From NCBI RefSeq assembly GCF_000495795.1, contig NZ_AWGD01000028.1:21676-85675 (forward strand): a stretch of DNA of 64,000 bases, written 5' to 3'. Positions 33,221-42,836 of the stretch are shown piece by piece. A program made the position numbers and the translations under genes. The DNA is from Asticcacaulis sp. AC460 (lineage in GTDB: Bacteria; Pseudomonadota; Alphaproteobacteria; Caulobacterales; Caulobacteraceae). Numbering within the stretch: position 1 is the stretch's first letter; each line of letters opens with the position of its first letter. Under the pieces are notes generated by a model. That model was not told the DNA's origin and did no database searches. It was given only the letters and a program-made list of their open reading frames with translations.

Positions 33221-34708
33221 GTGTCCGATGAAACCTGGACCGGCGGCTATGTCGTCGATGTCGAATATACGCACGGCTTCTACCCGGAGCTGGCGCCGCT
33301 GAACCTGGCGATGGCCGCGACCCTGGCCGGCCGGCGCACCGTCGATGTCGACCAGCCCTTCACCTATCTCGAACTGGGCTGCGGCAACGGCTATTCGACA
33401 GCCCTGCTGGCGGCGGCCAATCCGCACGGCCGTTTCTGGGCCAACGATTTCAACCCGACCCACATCCTCAATGCGCGTGGTACGGCCCAGGCCGCCGGGC
33501 TCGACAATGTCACCTTCCTCGAAGCCAGTTTCGAAGACCTGCTCAATACCGACCTGCCCGAATTCGACTTCATCACCCTGCATGGCATCTGGTCGTGGGT
33601 CAGCGCCGAGAACCGACACTATATCGTCGAGCTTATCCGCCGCCGGCTGAAACCGGGCGGGCTGATCTATATCAGCTACAACTGCATGCCGGGCTGGTCG
33701 CGCGCGGCGCCTTTGCGGCGGATCATGAAGCTGGGCGTCACCAACCCTCAGGCCCCGGCCCATGACCGTGTTGTACAGGCCCTGGGCTATGCCCGGACCC
33801 TGCGTGATGCCGGCGCCACGTTTTTCGCCGCTACGGCGGAAACCGGCCCGCTGCTGGAGCGGCTGGCGAAAGAAAATCCGACCTACGTGGCGCACGAATA
33901 CCTCAATGAGGACTGGTGGCTGTTCTACCAGGACGAGGTCGCCGACGCCCTGGCTCCCGCCAAGCTGGGCTATGTCGCTCAGGCGCGTCTGATGGACGGC
34001 TTCGATCAGTTCAATTTCAAGCCGGCCCAGCGCGCCGTTCTCACGGCGCCCGACGCACCTGCAGCCACCGAGGTCGTCCGCGACGTCCTGCTGGACCGGC
34101 GCTTCCGCCGCGACGTCTATGGCCGTGGGGTACCCGCCCTGAAGCTCGGCGAAGGCTCGGCGTGGATGCGCGGCCGGCGCTTCGCCCTGGCCCGCCTGCG
34201 CAACCTGTGTCCCCTCAAGTTCCAGCGTCCGGGCGGTGAGTTCAATCTGACCCCCGAAGTGTTCGACGCGGTGCTGGACGGCCTGGCCGCGGCGCCTTCG
34301 ACGGTCGACCAGCTTCGCGCCCTGCCGGCCCTTGCAGCCATTGAAGCGCGACATATCGAACAGGCACTGGGGGTCTTGTGCGGGCTCGGCTATGTCCAGC
34401 CGGCCCTGGCCGAAGACGGCGATGCGGCGCGCAAGGTGGTGACCGACCGGTTCAACGCCGTTGCCATGCAATCGGCGGCGGCGGGCCGGCCGGTCGCCGC
34501 CCTGCCCTCGCCCGTGACAGGTACGGGCATTCCTCTACCGGGTCCGGAACAGGTTTTTCTGGCCGCCATGCGTCGCGGCCAGTCGCTGGAAACCGTGGCC
34601 GACGCCATGGCACCCGACTCCGAGGAGAAGCGCCAAGCTATGCGCACGCGGGCCCAGGCCTTCGCGCAGCAGGGGATCAGCGTACTCAAAGGGTTGGGGG
34701 TTATTTGA
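33221..34708 (+). CDS. Class I SAM-dependent methyltransferase with a methyltransferase regulatory domain
   Basis: 495 residues from GTG at 33221 with AAGGGA 6 nt upstream; the nearby ATG at 33214 is out of frame. The SAM-binding motif I is LELGCGNGYST at about 49-59, an acidic motif II is WANDFNP, and ISYNCMPGW follows strand 4-5. Residues ~230-330 match the MethyTransf_Reg-type domain, and the C-terminus is helical. Proteins of this layout are often found with cell-surface or secreted-protein genes, but the substrate is unknown. It lies downstream of the RTX gene beyond a repeat cluster. Its 3' end overlaps the convergent lipoprotein gene by 8 nt. Confidence 0.85.
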   Translation: MSDETWTGGYVVDVEYTHGFYPELAPLNLAMAATLAGRRTVDVDQPFTYLELGCGNGYSTALLAAANPHGRFWANDFNPTHILNARGTAQAAGLDNVTFLEASFEDLLNTDLPEFDFITLHGIWSWVSAENRHYIVELIRRRLKPGGLIYISYNCMPGWSRAAPLRRIMKLGVTNPQAPAHDRVVQALGYARTLRDAGATFFAATAETGPLLERLAKENPTYVAHEYLNEDWWLFYQDEVADALAPAKLGYVAQARLMDGFDQFNFKPAQRAVLTAPDAPAATEVVRDVLLDRRFRRDVYGRGVPALKLGEGSAWMRGRRFALARLRNLCPLKFQRPGGEFNLTPEVFDAVLDGLAAAPSTVDQLRALPALAAIEARHIEQALGVLCGLGYVQPALAEDGDAARKVVTDRFNAVAMQSAAAGRPVAALPSPVTGTGIPLPGPEQVFLAAMRRGQSLETVADAMAPDSEEKRQAMRTRAQAFAQQGISVLKGLGVI

Positions 34709-35216
34709 CACCCTGGCCTGATGCCGGATGCGCCTTCTGGAAAGCTTCCTCTTCGTAACAATACCCGTATTCGGTATGCTCCTCAGACGTGCACCATTCG
34801 GCGCGAATTTCCTCGCCGGACAGAACGTGGTCAACGACACCCGTCACGGGGTTGCCAAGAACACCGATCATGATTTCCTCATCGAAGACACAACCTTCGC
34901 TATGAACGCCATTCTGCACGACCAAACGCACCTTGCCGTCTGCCGTCGAGACATCGACATATCGAAAGGTCTCTGTCTGGCCTGAACCTTCGTAATCAGC
35001 GGCGATAAAGCCGCTGGAATCTGGAACCCAAACGACCTTACCCCCGTCAATAGAACCGGCAGGGACGACACCTTCCCTGGTCAGCAGGTCGATCGCGCCA
35101 CGTCTGAAGTGGACAACTGCGTTACCGCCTGGGGCGGGATGGCATCCCTCCGGGCTAAACCCTGCACGCTCTTCGGCTTTCATCGCCGTTTCGCATTCGG
35201 CCAAGATCGATGGCAC
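34701..35216 (-). CDS. Uncharacterised protein, probably a lipoprotein with a frameshifted signal peptide
   Basis: 171 residues as an open frame from a GTG at 35216, with no known domain: six or so Cys residues, an acidic C-terminal part (SEEHTEYGYCYEEEAF) and beta-rich middle. Read upstream in the same frame the codons give LSAC-Q, a lipobox, but a stop lies just before it. In the neighbouring frame an ATG at 35271 gives MRWSVIVLCIV, a signal-peptide start. Removing one base from the GGGG run at 35235-35238 (plus-strand CCCC) would join them into a normal lipoprotein. The gene is therefore either disrupted, phase-variable, or affected by a base error. Confidence 0.65.
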   Translation of the reverse strand: MPSILAECETAMKAEERAGFSPEGCHPAPGGNAVVHFRRGAIDLLTREGVVPAGSIDGGKVVWVPDSSGFIAADYEGSGQTETFRYVDVSTADGKVRLVVQNGVHSEGCVFDEEIMIGVLGNPVTGVVDHVLSGEEIRAEWCTSEEHTEYGYCYEEEAFQKAHPASGQGVK

Positions 35217-35271
35217 GGGCTGGCATGCCGACAGCCCCTACGATGCACAATACGATGACGCTCCATCTCAT
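35217..35271 (-). other. Out-of-frame signal-peptide start of the lipoprotein gene
   Basis: ATG at 35271 begins MRWSVIVLCIVG; the frame then runs out after about 37 codons. The lipobox LSACQ is in the frame of the downstream gene. The G tract at 35235-35238 is where the two frames meet. Confidence 0.55.
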
Positions 35272-35291
35272 GACCCGCCCCAGCGAATACG

Positions 35292-35302
35292 TACTATTAG
35301 TA
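35292..35302. promoter_or_regulatory. Small palindrome upstream of vapBC
   Basis: TACTA-T-TAGTA, perfect, in an AT-rich stretch. It may be a binding site of the VapB/VapC complex, which usually autoregulates its operon. Binding is inference. Confidence 0.35.
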
Positions 35303-35310
35303 TCTATTAT

Positions 35311-35339
35311 TTGCGTTAGTTTAGGTTGCATGTTATAAC
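35311..35339 (+). promoter_or_regulatory. Promoter of vapBC
   Basis: TTGCGT (35311-35316), 17-nt spacer, TATAAC (35334-35339), 29 nt before the vapB ATG. Confidence 0.5.
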
Positions 35340-35367
35340 GGCGTGCAATCTGCTTAAACGGTTCATC

Positions 35368-35625
35368 ATGGGCATCGCCAAACTTTTTATGACCGGCCAG
35401 AGCCAGGCCGTCCGACTGCCCAAGGAATTCCGCTTCGAGGGCACCGAGGTCGAAATCCGGCGGGACGACATCACCGGCGAGGTCATCCTGCGTCCGAAAC
35501 GTCAGGACTGGGCCGCTTTTTATGCCCTGGCCGACCGGACCGAAATACCGGCCGATTTCCTGTCTGAAGAGGATCGACTGAAAAACGATCCCCCGGTGGA
35601 CCCGTTTGCCGGCTATGATGAATGA
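35368..35625 (+). CDS. vapB: VapB-type antitoxin
   Basis: 85 residues from the ATG at 35368 (the longer frame upstream would run through the promoter). The N-terminus GIAKLFMTGQSQAVRLPKEFRF is the swapped-hairpin AbrB-like DNA-binding domain of VapB antitoxins, and the acidic C-terminus (FLSEEDRLKNDPPVDPFAGYDE) is the toxin-neutralising tail. Its TGA overlaps the vapC ATG, coupling translation so antitoxin precedes toxin. No Shine-Dalgarno sequence is evident. Confidence 0.88.
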   Translation: MGIAKLFMTGQSQAVRLPKEFRFEGTEVEIRRDDITGEVILRPKRQDWAAFYALADRTEIPADFLSEEDRLKNDPPVDPFAGYDE

Positions 35626-36041
35626 GCCGCTATCTGATCGATACCAACACCGTCAGTCACATTTTGCGCGGTGATATTCTGCCGGTTCGTGACCGGCTGG
35701 ACCAGGCGGTGGCGCGAGGCGGGATCATCTCGCTATCGGTCATCAGTCAGGCGGAACTGTTTTACGGCTGGGCCCGGCGCGGCCATCCCGATCGCCTGGG
35801 CAAGCTGATCGGCGGCTTTCTGGCCGGCGTAGAGGTCCTGCCATGGACGGAGGCCGTGGCGCGCAACTATGGGGACCTGCGCGCTGCATGCGAAGCCGCC
35901 GGCGTCAACCTGACCACCTCCGACATGATGATAGCCGCTCATGCCAAGACGGTAAGCGCCGTTTTGGTCACGCGGGACAAGGCTTTCCAGCACCTTAAGC
36001 CGCATCTGGCCGGGCTTGAGGACTGGACGGCTATCGCCTGA
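35622..36041 (+). CDS. vapC: VapC-type PIN-domain ribonuclease toxin
   Basis: 139 residues, one PIN domain. Acidic active-site residues are visible: Asp in YLIDTNTVSH, Glu in ISQAELFYGW, Asp in LTTSDMMIAAHA and Asp in LVTRDKAF. Such toxins cleave tRNA or rRNA when VapB is degraded. It overlaps vapB by 4 nt and ends 6 nt before the convergent end of ppc. All catalytic positions are intact, so the toxin should be active. Confidence 0.92.
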   Translation: MSRYLIDTNTVSHILRGDILPVRDRLDQAVARGGIISLSVISQAELFYGWARRGHPDRLGKLIGGFLAGVEVLPWTEAVARNYGDLRAACEAAGVNLTTSDMMIAAHAKTVSAVLVTRDKAFQHLKPHLAGLEDWTAIA

Positions 36042-36047
36042 CCGGAG

Positions 36048-38738
36048 TCACCCGGTATTGCGCAGGGCGCTGGCGACGCCGCTGACCGTCAGTTGCATGG
36101 CCAGCTTGACCAGCTTGTGCTGGTTTCCGGAACGGCGGACGGCGAACAGATGCGCCTGCAGCCGGTTCAGCGTATCCAGCAATGGCCGCGAACGCTCGAT
36201 CTGGTGGCGCAGGCGCTCGTGCGTCGACAGCAGGGTCTGGGCGCCGCGGATGCGCTTGATCAGGGCCACCGTATCATCGAATTCGAAACGGATCTGGTCG
36301 TAGATGCGTTTCGCCTCTTCGGGCTCGGCGGCCAGCGGCAGGTAGAGGGCGGCAATGTCCATGTCGGCCTTGGCCAGGGCCATTTCCATATTGGCCAGAA
36401 AGACATCGAAAAAGTCCCACTTCGCCATGTCCTGCAAGGTGGCTTCGTCGGTGCCGACTTCGCGCACGGCGGCGGCAAAGCCGTACCAGCCCGGCAGCAT
36501 CAGGCGCGACTGCGACCACGAGAACACCCACGGAATAGCACGCAGGTCTTCGATCTTGTTCGATGCCGTCCGCGAGGCCGGCCGCGAGCCGATCTTCAGG
36601 TCCGAAATCTCCGAAATCGGCGTCACCGAGCGGAAGAAGCTGAGGAAATGCGGATCGTCATAGACCAGGCCGCGATAGGCCTTGAACGAGGCGTCGCACA
36701 GGGCATCCATGACGGGCGCGAACTTTTTCTCCAGCTTGATGTCGGCATCGTGGTCACTGCCGCGCGGCACGGTGGCCAGGAAGGCGGCGGCGGCGAAGCT
36801 GTCCAGGGTCTTGTGCGCCGTGGTGACATTGCCGAACTTGCGGGCGATCATTTCGCCCTGTTCGGTGACGCGGATCTGGCCGTTCACCGTGCCTTCGGGC
36901 TGGGCCAGGATGGCGGCAAAGGCCGGCCCCCCGCCTCGGCCGACCGAACCGCCGCGGCCGTGGAACAGGCGCAGCTTGACCTTGGCCTTGTCGCAGACCG
37001 CCTTGACGGCCTTGGAGCCTTTGTGCAGGTTCCAGCGCGACGCGGTATAGCCGCCGTCCTTGTTGGAGTCGGAATAGCCCAGCATGACTTCCTGGATGGC
37101 CGGTCGCCCCATCAGCGAGCGGACCGCGTAGTTGCCGAGCCACTTCTTCATGATGTCGGGCGCGGCTTCCAGGTCGCCGATGGTTTCGAACAGCGGCGAA
37201 ATCTTGATCATGGTGTGCGGCTGCGGGCCGCCGCGGACCAGGCCGGCCTGTTTCAGCAGCACCAGGGGCTCCAGGATGTCCGACACCGACGACGCCTTGG
37301 AGATGATATAGGCGCCGAAAGCTTCGGGACCGTAGGTCGTGATCAGGGCGGCGGCGGCATCGACGATTCGCAGTTCCTTGCGTGTCTCGTCGGAATATTT
37401 GGCGAAATCCCAGCGCAGGATGCGGTCATTGGTCAGTTCGGCGAACAGCAGCGAACAGCGCTCGCTTTCCGACATGCCGAGATAGTCGACCAGTTCCGAC
37501 GAGTGGGTGTAGAGGTCGGCGATGACGCGTTCATGGACGTCGGAATTCTGACGCAGGTCCAGGGCCAGCAGGTGGAAGCCGCAAGACCGGATGATGCGGA
37601 TCAAGGTCTTCAGCGTACGACCGATCATCCGGCGACCGCCATGTTCAGCCAGGCTGTCGCGGATCATCCGCAAATCCTTGTTGAACACTTCCGGCGCATC
37701 ATAGGCGGGCGCGGTGGCGGTACCATTGGTGACGGGCTCGCCCAAGACATGGGCGCGGGTGCGCGCCAGGCGCAGCTTCATGTGTGACAGGGCGCGACGA
37801 TAGGGCTCGTCGATGCGGTGGATGTCGGTGTTCAGCGACTTACGCGCCAGGTCGTTGACGGCTTCACTGGCCGGGGTGACCTCGTCCGACACAGTCAGTT
37901 CGCGATCGAGCTGGTCCAGTTGCTGGGCGTAGAAGTCGAAAAGCACCGTTGCCTGGGTCTTGAAGGCGTAGTTGAGCGTGACCTCGTCGACATGGGGGTG
38001 GCCGTCGCGGTCGCCGCCGATCCACGAGCCCAGCTTGAGGATGTTGGGCAGCTTGCCGTCGTGCGGGATTTCGCGGCCCCATTCGTTGTACAGCGTCACA
38101 AGAGCCGGCAGGATAGAGCGCTTGACCGCGCCGACCAGGTTGTTGATCTCGTCCTGGACGGTGATGCGCTCGGGCCGGTTCAGGCGCGTATTCCACAGCA
38201 GGGAAACGGCGCGGTAGAGGTCGTCCTCAAGTTGCGCGCGCTCGGCGTGGTTGGTCACCTTCTCATAGGCCTGCAGCAACTGCGTGATTTCATATTCGCG
38301 TTCGACCACGCTGGCGCGGCGCATTTCGGTCGGGTGGGCCGTGAAAACCGGTGACGCCAGAAGCTCGGACAGGACGGTTTCGACATCCTCGGTCGGCAGG
38401 CCAGCCTTCATTGCCGAACGGACGGCATTGGCCAGGCTGACCGTCTGGATGGAGCCGTCGGAGGTGGTGAAGGTGTCGATCTGACCCAGTTGCGACACAT
38501 CGTCGGCAATGACCTGAAGCGTCGACTGGCAGGTCAGGATGCGCGCCGCGTGGGCGGCTTCGGATTCCGTCAGCGACGCAAAGTCGAAGTCGGGATGTTT
38601 CAGCGCTTCGATCTTGTCGAGGACGCCTCCACGGCCCAGGTCCGTAACGGTTTCGTTCAGATAGCCGTCCAGCAGGGCGGCATGGTGTCGGACAAGGGTC
38701 TCGTTCATGGCCTGAAAGCCTTCAATAAGTTGCTTCAC
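36048..38738 (-). CDS. ppc: Phosphoenolpyruvate carboxylase
   Basis: 896 residues, full length. Carboxylates PEP to oxaloacetate to refill the TCA cycle. Catalytic and binding motifs are intact: VFTAHPTEMRR with the active-site His near 138, GGDRDGHPHV, and FHGRGGSVGRGGGP in the glycine-rich loop, preceded by GYSDSNKDGGYTASRW. Monocistronic on the minus strand; the 213-nt gap to the next gene (38739-38951) holds the divergent promoters but no gene. An ED-based metabolism relies on such anaplerosis. Confidence 0.97.
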   Translation of the reverse strand: MKQLIEGFQAMNETLVRHHAALLDGYLNETVTDLGRGGVLDKIEALKHPDFDFASLTESEAAHAARILTCQSTLQVIADDVSQLGQIDTFTTSDGSIQTVSLANAVRSAMKAGLPTEDVETVLSELLASPVFTAHPTEMRRASVVEREYEITQLLQAYEKVTNHAERAQLEDDLYRAVSLLWNTRLNRPERITVQDEINNLVGAVKRSILPALVTLYNEWGREIPHDGKLPNILKLGSWIGGDRDGHPHVDEVTLNYAFKTQATVLFDFYAQQLDQLDRELTVSDEVTPASEAVNDLARKSLNTDIHRIDEPYRRALSHMKLRLARTRAHVLGEPVTNGTATAPAYDAPEVFNKDLRMIRDSLAEHGGRRMIGRTLKTLIRIIRSCGFHLLALDLRQNSDVHERVIADLYTHSSELVDYLGMSESERCSLLFAELTNDRILRWDFAKYSDETRKELRIVDAAAALITTYGPEAFGAYIISKASSVSDILEPLVLLKQAGLVRGGPQPHTMIKISPLFETIGDLEAAPDIMKKWLGNYAVRSLMGRPAIQEVMLGYSDSNKDGGYTASRWNLHKGSKAVKAVCDKAKVKLRLFHGRGGSVGRGGGPAFAAILAQPEGTVNGQIRVTEQGEMIARKFGNVTTAHKTLDSFAAAAFLATVPRGSDHDADIKLEKKFAPVMDALCDASFKAYRGLVYDDPHFLSFFRSVTPISEISDLKIGSRPASRTASNKIEDLRAIPWVFSWSQSRLMLPGWYGFAAAVREVGTDEATLQDMAKWDFFDVFLANMEMALAKADMDIAALYLPLAAEPEEAKRIYDQIRFEFDDTVALIKRIRGAQTLLSTHERLRHQIERSRPLLDTLNRLQAHLFAVRRSGNQHKLVKLAMQLTVSGVASALRNTG

Positions 38739-38951
38739 CCGTAATCCGTTTCCTGTGGCGGTTCGGATTTTTTATCCGTGACAGCAAGCTTAAACATATT
38801 TTTGTGCAGCGCAAGATAAGGTACCGCTAACACAGCTTACGGCCCGGAATTTTTATGGTTGCCGCCGCAACAATCCGCATTCATCCAATTCTTAACGGTT
38901 TTCCGCTAGGCTGAACGTCAAAGAAGCTTAAGAATCTAAGCGGGGACATTC

Positions 38952-39500
38952 ATGGCCAAAGCCAGCTATCACCGTCATCAGCGCGTCTATGTCGAGCCCG
39001 TCGGCACCTGGGCCGTCATCGACAAGGTCAATCCGGTGTGGGTCAAGGGCTTCGACGAACCGGTGCGGGTAACCTACGACTGTGGACTCGGGCGCGACTT
39101 TGCCGAAAGCGAGTTGATCCCCGAAGGCGAGGCCGAAGCCCGCGACAGCGAGATGGGCAACTGGCGCCTGATGCGCGCGCGCAACAAGTGGCAAAGCCCC
39201 GATGAATCGCGCAATCACCCCTTCCCCGGCACCTATCCGATCGTCGTCACCGATGTGAATGACTGGGGCGGCTGGCGCGTGCCGGGCGCCGAGTACGAAC
39301 GCGACCCGGCGCTGATCGAGATGCAGGCGCGGCTGATCGCGGCGGCGCCGCGGCTGTTGAAGCTGATCAAGGAATTGCGCGACTATGCCCGCGACAACAG
39401 CGCCGATATCGACGACGACCTGTTGAAGCTGGCCAAGCGTGCCGAGCAACTGCGCAAGGCGGTCGAGACGGACGTTTCCGATACCAAGATGGCGGAATAG
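38952..39500 (+). CDS. Conserved protein of unknown function
   Basis: 182 residues from the ATG at 38952 with GGGGAC upstream. The first ~100 residues look like a small beta-barrel (VYVEPVGTWAVIDKVNPVWV), the last ~70 form two charged helices (LIAAAPRLLKLIKELRDYAR, DDDLLKLAKRAEQLRKAVET), probably a coiled coil. No signal peptide, so cytoplasmic. I do not recognise the family. It stands 69 nt before pepN in the same direction and may be cotranscribed with it. Confidence 0.8.
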   Translation: MAKASYHRHQRVYVEPVGTWAVIDKVNPVWVKGFDEPVRVTYDCGLGRDFAESELIPEGEAEARDSEMGNWRLMRARNKWQSPDESRNHPFPGTYPIVVTDVNDWGGWRVPGAEYERDPALIEMQARLIAAAPRLLKLIKELRDYARDNSADIDDDLLKLAKRAEQLRKAVETDVSDTKMAE

Positions 39501-39569
39501 CTTTTCCGCATTGCCTTCGTCTGGCGACGCCCCATATGGTCCGGTAAGACCTCACATCCGGACCCGATC

Positions 39570-42170
39570 ATGCGCACCGAACAGCCTCCCGTCATTCGCC
39601 TCGCCGACTATAAGCGTCCGGATTTCCTGATCCCTACCACCGAACTGACCTTCGACCTGGCGCCGACCGCCACGCGAGTCAGGGCGCGGTTGACGCTCCA
39701 AAGGCAGGGCGCCGCCGACGCGCCGCTGGTGCTGATGGGCGAACGGTTGAAGCTGATCTCGGTCGCCGTCGATGGTCAGGCGGTCTCCGATTACACCGTC
39801 ACCGATGAAACCCTGACGATCGGCTCCGTCCCCGACCGGTTCGTTCTCGAGACCGAGGTCGAGATCAATCCCTCCGACAACAAGACTCTGGAAGGGCTGT
39901 ACATGTCGTCGGGCCGCTACTGCAGCCAGTGCGAGGCGGAAGGCTTCCGCAAGATTACCTACTATCTCGATCGCCCGGACTCGATGAGCAAGTACCGCGT
40001 CCGTGTCCAGGCGCCAAAGGCCGGTTTTTCGCACCTGCTGTCCAACGGCAACCTGATCGAAACCGGCGATCTGGACGACGGCCGCCACTTCGCCCAGTGG
40101 GAAGACCCGTTCAACAAGCCGGCCTATCTGTTCGCCCTGGTCGCCGGTGAGCTGGATGTGCTGGAGGATAGCTTCACCACCGTGTCCGGCCGCGAGGTGG
40201 CGCTGCGGATCTATGTCGATACCGGCATGCGCGACCGCGCCGCCTACGCCATGGACGCGCTGAAGCGGTCGATGAAGTGGGACGAAGAGGCCTATGGCCG
40301 CGAGTACGATCTCGACCTGTTCATGATCGTCGCCGTGCGCGATTTCAACTTTGGCGCCATGGAAAACAAAGGGCTGAACATCTTCAATGCGTCGCTGCTG
40401 CTGGCCGATCCGACCACGGCGACCGACCTCGATTACGAGCGCATCGAGTCGGTCGTGGCGCACGAATATTTCCACAACTGGTCCGGCAACCGCGTCACCT
40501 GCCGCGACTGGTTCCAGTTGTGCCTGAAGGAAGGCCTGACCGTCTATCGCGACCAGGGCTTCTCCGCCGACCAGCGCGGCCACGCCGTCCAGCGCATCAA
40601 GGATGTGCGGGCTCTGCGCGCGCGCCAGTTTCCGGAGGATTCCGGCCCCCTCGCCCACCCGGCGCGGCCGTCGTCCTACGCCAAGATCGACAACTTCTAC
40701 ACCGCCACCATCTACGAAAAGGGCGCGGAGATCGTCGGCGTTTTGCGCACCATCGCCGGCCCGGAGACCTATCGCCAGGCGCTGGACCACTATTTCGCGA
40801 CCAACGACGGTACGGCGGCGACCCTGGAGGACTTTGTCGACGCCTTTACGGCTGTCACCGGCCAAGACTGGTCGGTCATGCTGGACTGGTACACCCAGGC
40901 CGGCACGCCGCAGCTTCATATCGCGCCGTCCTACGATGCCGCCAGCCAGACCCTGACCCTGCGCCTGAGCCAGACCACCCGGCCGACGCCCGGCCAGCCG
41001 ACCAAGAAGACCCTGCCCATACCGATTCGCCTGGGCCTGCTCAGCGAAGCCGGTGAGACGCTCAGTTTCAACGATGGCCAGACCGAGACCGTGATCGTGT
41101 TGCGCGAGGCCAGCCAGGACGTGGTGCTGAGCGGCGTCGCCGAACAGCCGGTCATCTCGGCGTTACGTCACTTCTCGGCGCCGGTCATCCTGAACCTGGA
41201 AGAACCGGAAAACCACGCTTTTGCCCGTTTGAAAGGCGATCCCGATCCGTTTAACCGTTGGGAAGCGGCGCAAGGGTTGGCGCGGGCCATCCTGCTCAAT
41301 CCCGAGCCGGCCCAGGCGCTGATCGACGCCTTTGCCGCCGGCTTGAAAGCCGCCTTGACCGACGATGCCCTGGAGCCGGCCTTCAAGGCGCTGATCCTGG
41401 GCCTGCCGACCGAAAGCGATCTGGCCCAGTCGATCCTGCCGGTCGACCCGGCCTTCCTGCACGCCAGCCGCAAGCGCTTCAAGGCCGCCCTGTCTGTCCA
41501 GTTGAAGGACACCCTGCTCAGCCGGTACAACGCCATCGTCACGCCGGCCAGCTTCTCGCCCGACGCCCAGGCCGCCGGCAGCCGCGCTTTCCGCAACGCC
41601 CTGCTCGACCTGCTGCTGGCCGGTCATAGCGGGGACGCCGCGTTGATCGCCCTGGCTGAAACCCATTTCGCCACGGCCACCAACATGACCGACACGGTCG
41701 GTGGTCTCATCGCGCTGATGCATGTCCAGGGCGCACCCTATCAAGCGGCGCTGGATGCGTTTTACGACCGTTTCCGCCACGAGCCTCTGGTCATCGACAA
41801 GTGGTTTTCGCTGCAGGCGACCTGCCCGTATCCGGACACCCTGGCACGTGTCGAGGCATTGCAGAACCACCCGGATTTCGACGCCCGGACGCCCAACCGC
41901 TGGCGCGCCCTGGTCGGTGGTTTCGCCGCCAACCAGAGCGTCTTCCACAATGCCGAGGGCAAGGGCTACGCTTTCCTGGTCAAGCAGGTGCTGACGGTCG
42001 ATACCTTCAACCCGATGACCGCGGCACGGATGATTGAGCCGCTATCGCGCTTCCGCAACTACGTTTCGCCCTACAAGGACGGCATGCAAAAAGCGCTGGA
42101 GACCATCCTGGCGCAACCGAACCTGTCAAAAAACGTAGCAGAGTTGGCCGGCAAGGCGCTAAATGGCTGA
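39570..42170 (+). CDS. pepN: Aminopeptidase N (family M1)
   Basis: 866 residues, the expected size. Removes N-terminal amino acids from peptides in the cytoplasm. The exopeptidase motif GAMEN is at about 262-266, the zinc site HEYFH at about 298-302 with the third ligand Glu near 321 in CLKEGLT, and the C-terminal helical domain of gamma-proteobacterial-type PepN is present. There is no signal peptide. Downstream lie a response regulator and a PleC-type kinase in the same direction. Confidence 0.96.
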   Translation: MRTEQPPVIRLADYKRPDFLIPTTELTFDLAPTATRVRARLTLQRQGAADAPLVLMGERLKLISVAVDGQAVSDYTVTDETLTIGSVPDRFVLETEVEINPSDNKTLEGLYMSSGRYCSQCEAEGFRKITYYLDRPDSMSKYRVRVQAPKAGFSHLLSNGNLIETGDLDDGRHFAQWEDPFNKPAYLFALVAGELDVLEDSFTTVSGREVALRIYVDTGMRDRAAYAMDALKRSMKWDEEAYGREYDLDLFMIVAVRDFNFGAMENKGLNIFNASLLLADPTTATDLDYERIESVVAHEYFHNWSGNRVTCRDWFQLCLKEGLTVYRDQGFSADQRGHAVQRIKDVRALRARQFPEDSGPLAHPARPSSYAKIDNFYTATIYEKGAEIVGVLRTIAGPETYRQALDHYFATNDGTAATLEDFVDAFTAVTGQDWSVMLDWYTQAGTPQLHIAPSYDAASQTLTLRLSQTTRPTPGQPTKKTLPIPIRLGLLSEAGETLSFNDGQTETVIVLREASQDVVLSGVAEQPVISALRHFSAPVILNLEEPENHAFARLKGDPDPFNRWEAAQGLARAILLNPEPAQALIDAFAAGLKAALTDDALEPAFKALILGLPTESDLAQSILPVDPAFLHASRKRFKAALSVQLKDTLLSRYNAIVTPASFSPDAQAAGSRAFRNALLDLLLAGHSGDAALIALAETHFATATNMTDTVGGLIALMHVQGAPYQAALDAFYDRFRHEPLVIDKWFSLQATCPYPDTLARVEALQNHPDFDARTPNRWRALVGGFAANQSVFHNAEGKGYAFLVKQVLTVDTFNPMTAARMIEPLSRFRNYVSPYKDGMQKALETILAQPNLSKNVAELAGKALNG

Positions 42171-42272
42171 CTGCCTTTCCAAAACATCAATGGACGGCGG
42201 ACACGTTAACCAATCCTAAGCCAAATCCTCGGAAAGTGCCGGGACAAAGTGGCGTAATCTCAGGAGACAATA

Positions 42273-42836
42273 TTGGCGGGCCTCGAACGTGTAAGGTTCC
42301 TGGTGGTGGACGACAACGCCCACATGATCAATATTGTCAAAACGATCCTGCGTGGCTTCGGCGCCACCCAGATTTTCGAAGCCCGTGACGCCACCGAAGC
42401 CTTCCACCGCCTGAAGCACGACTCGATCGACATCGTCATCACCGACTACCAGATGGAAGTGCTGGACGGGGTCGAGTTCATCAAGCTGGTCCGCAATTCG
42501 TCCGACAGCGCCAACCGCTATGTCCCGATTATCATGCTGACCGCTCACTCGGAGCGGTCGCGGGTGCTGTCGGCGCGCGACGCCGGCGCCAACGAATTCT
42601 GCTGCAAGCCCGTCACCGCCCAGGAACTGCACCGCAAGGTCGTGGCCGTGGTTGACTTTCCGCGTCCCTATATCAAGACCGGCGGCTATTTCGGGCCCGA
42701 CCGCCGCCGCAAGATGGATCCCAAATATATGGGGCCAGAACGCCGCGAAGGCTGGAGCGAGGATCACAAACCGCCCGCCAACAAGAAGAAAAAGCTGACC
42801 CAGGATCCGCACGATCCGGACGAGGACGTGGCTTAA
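42273..42836 (+). CDS. Response regulator: receiver domain with a conserved basic C-terminal tail
   Basis: 187 residues from a TTG start supported by AGGAG 7 nt upstream. The receiver has VVDDN, phosphoacceptor Asp in VITDYQMEVLDG (about residue 55), Thr in IIMLTAHS and Lys in CCKPVT. After ~125 comes a short non-enzymatic tail with paired GPDRRR and GPERRE motifs and a Lys run, which may bind a partner or nucleic acid. It has no known output domain. Its position directly before a PleC-type kinase gene suggests they could work together, which is inference. Confidence 0.88.
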   Translation: MAGLERVRFLVVDDNAHMINIVKTILRGFGATQIFEARDATEAFHRLKHDSIDIVITDYQMEVLDGVEFIKLVRNSSDSANRYVPIIMLTAHSERSRVLSARDAGANEFCCKPVTAQELHRKVVAVVDFPRPYIKTGGYFGPDRRRKMDPKYMGPERREGWSEDHKPPANKKKKLTQDPHDPDEDVA

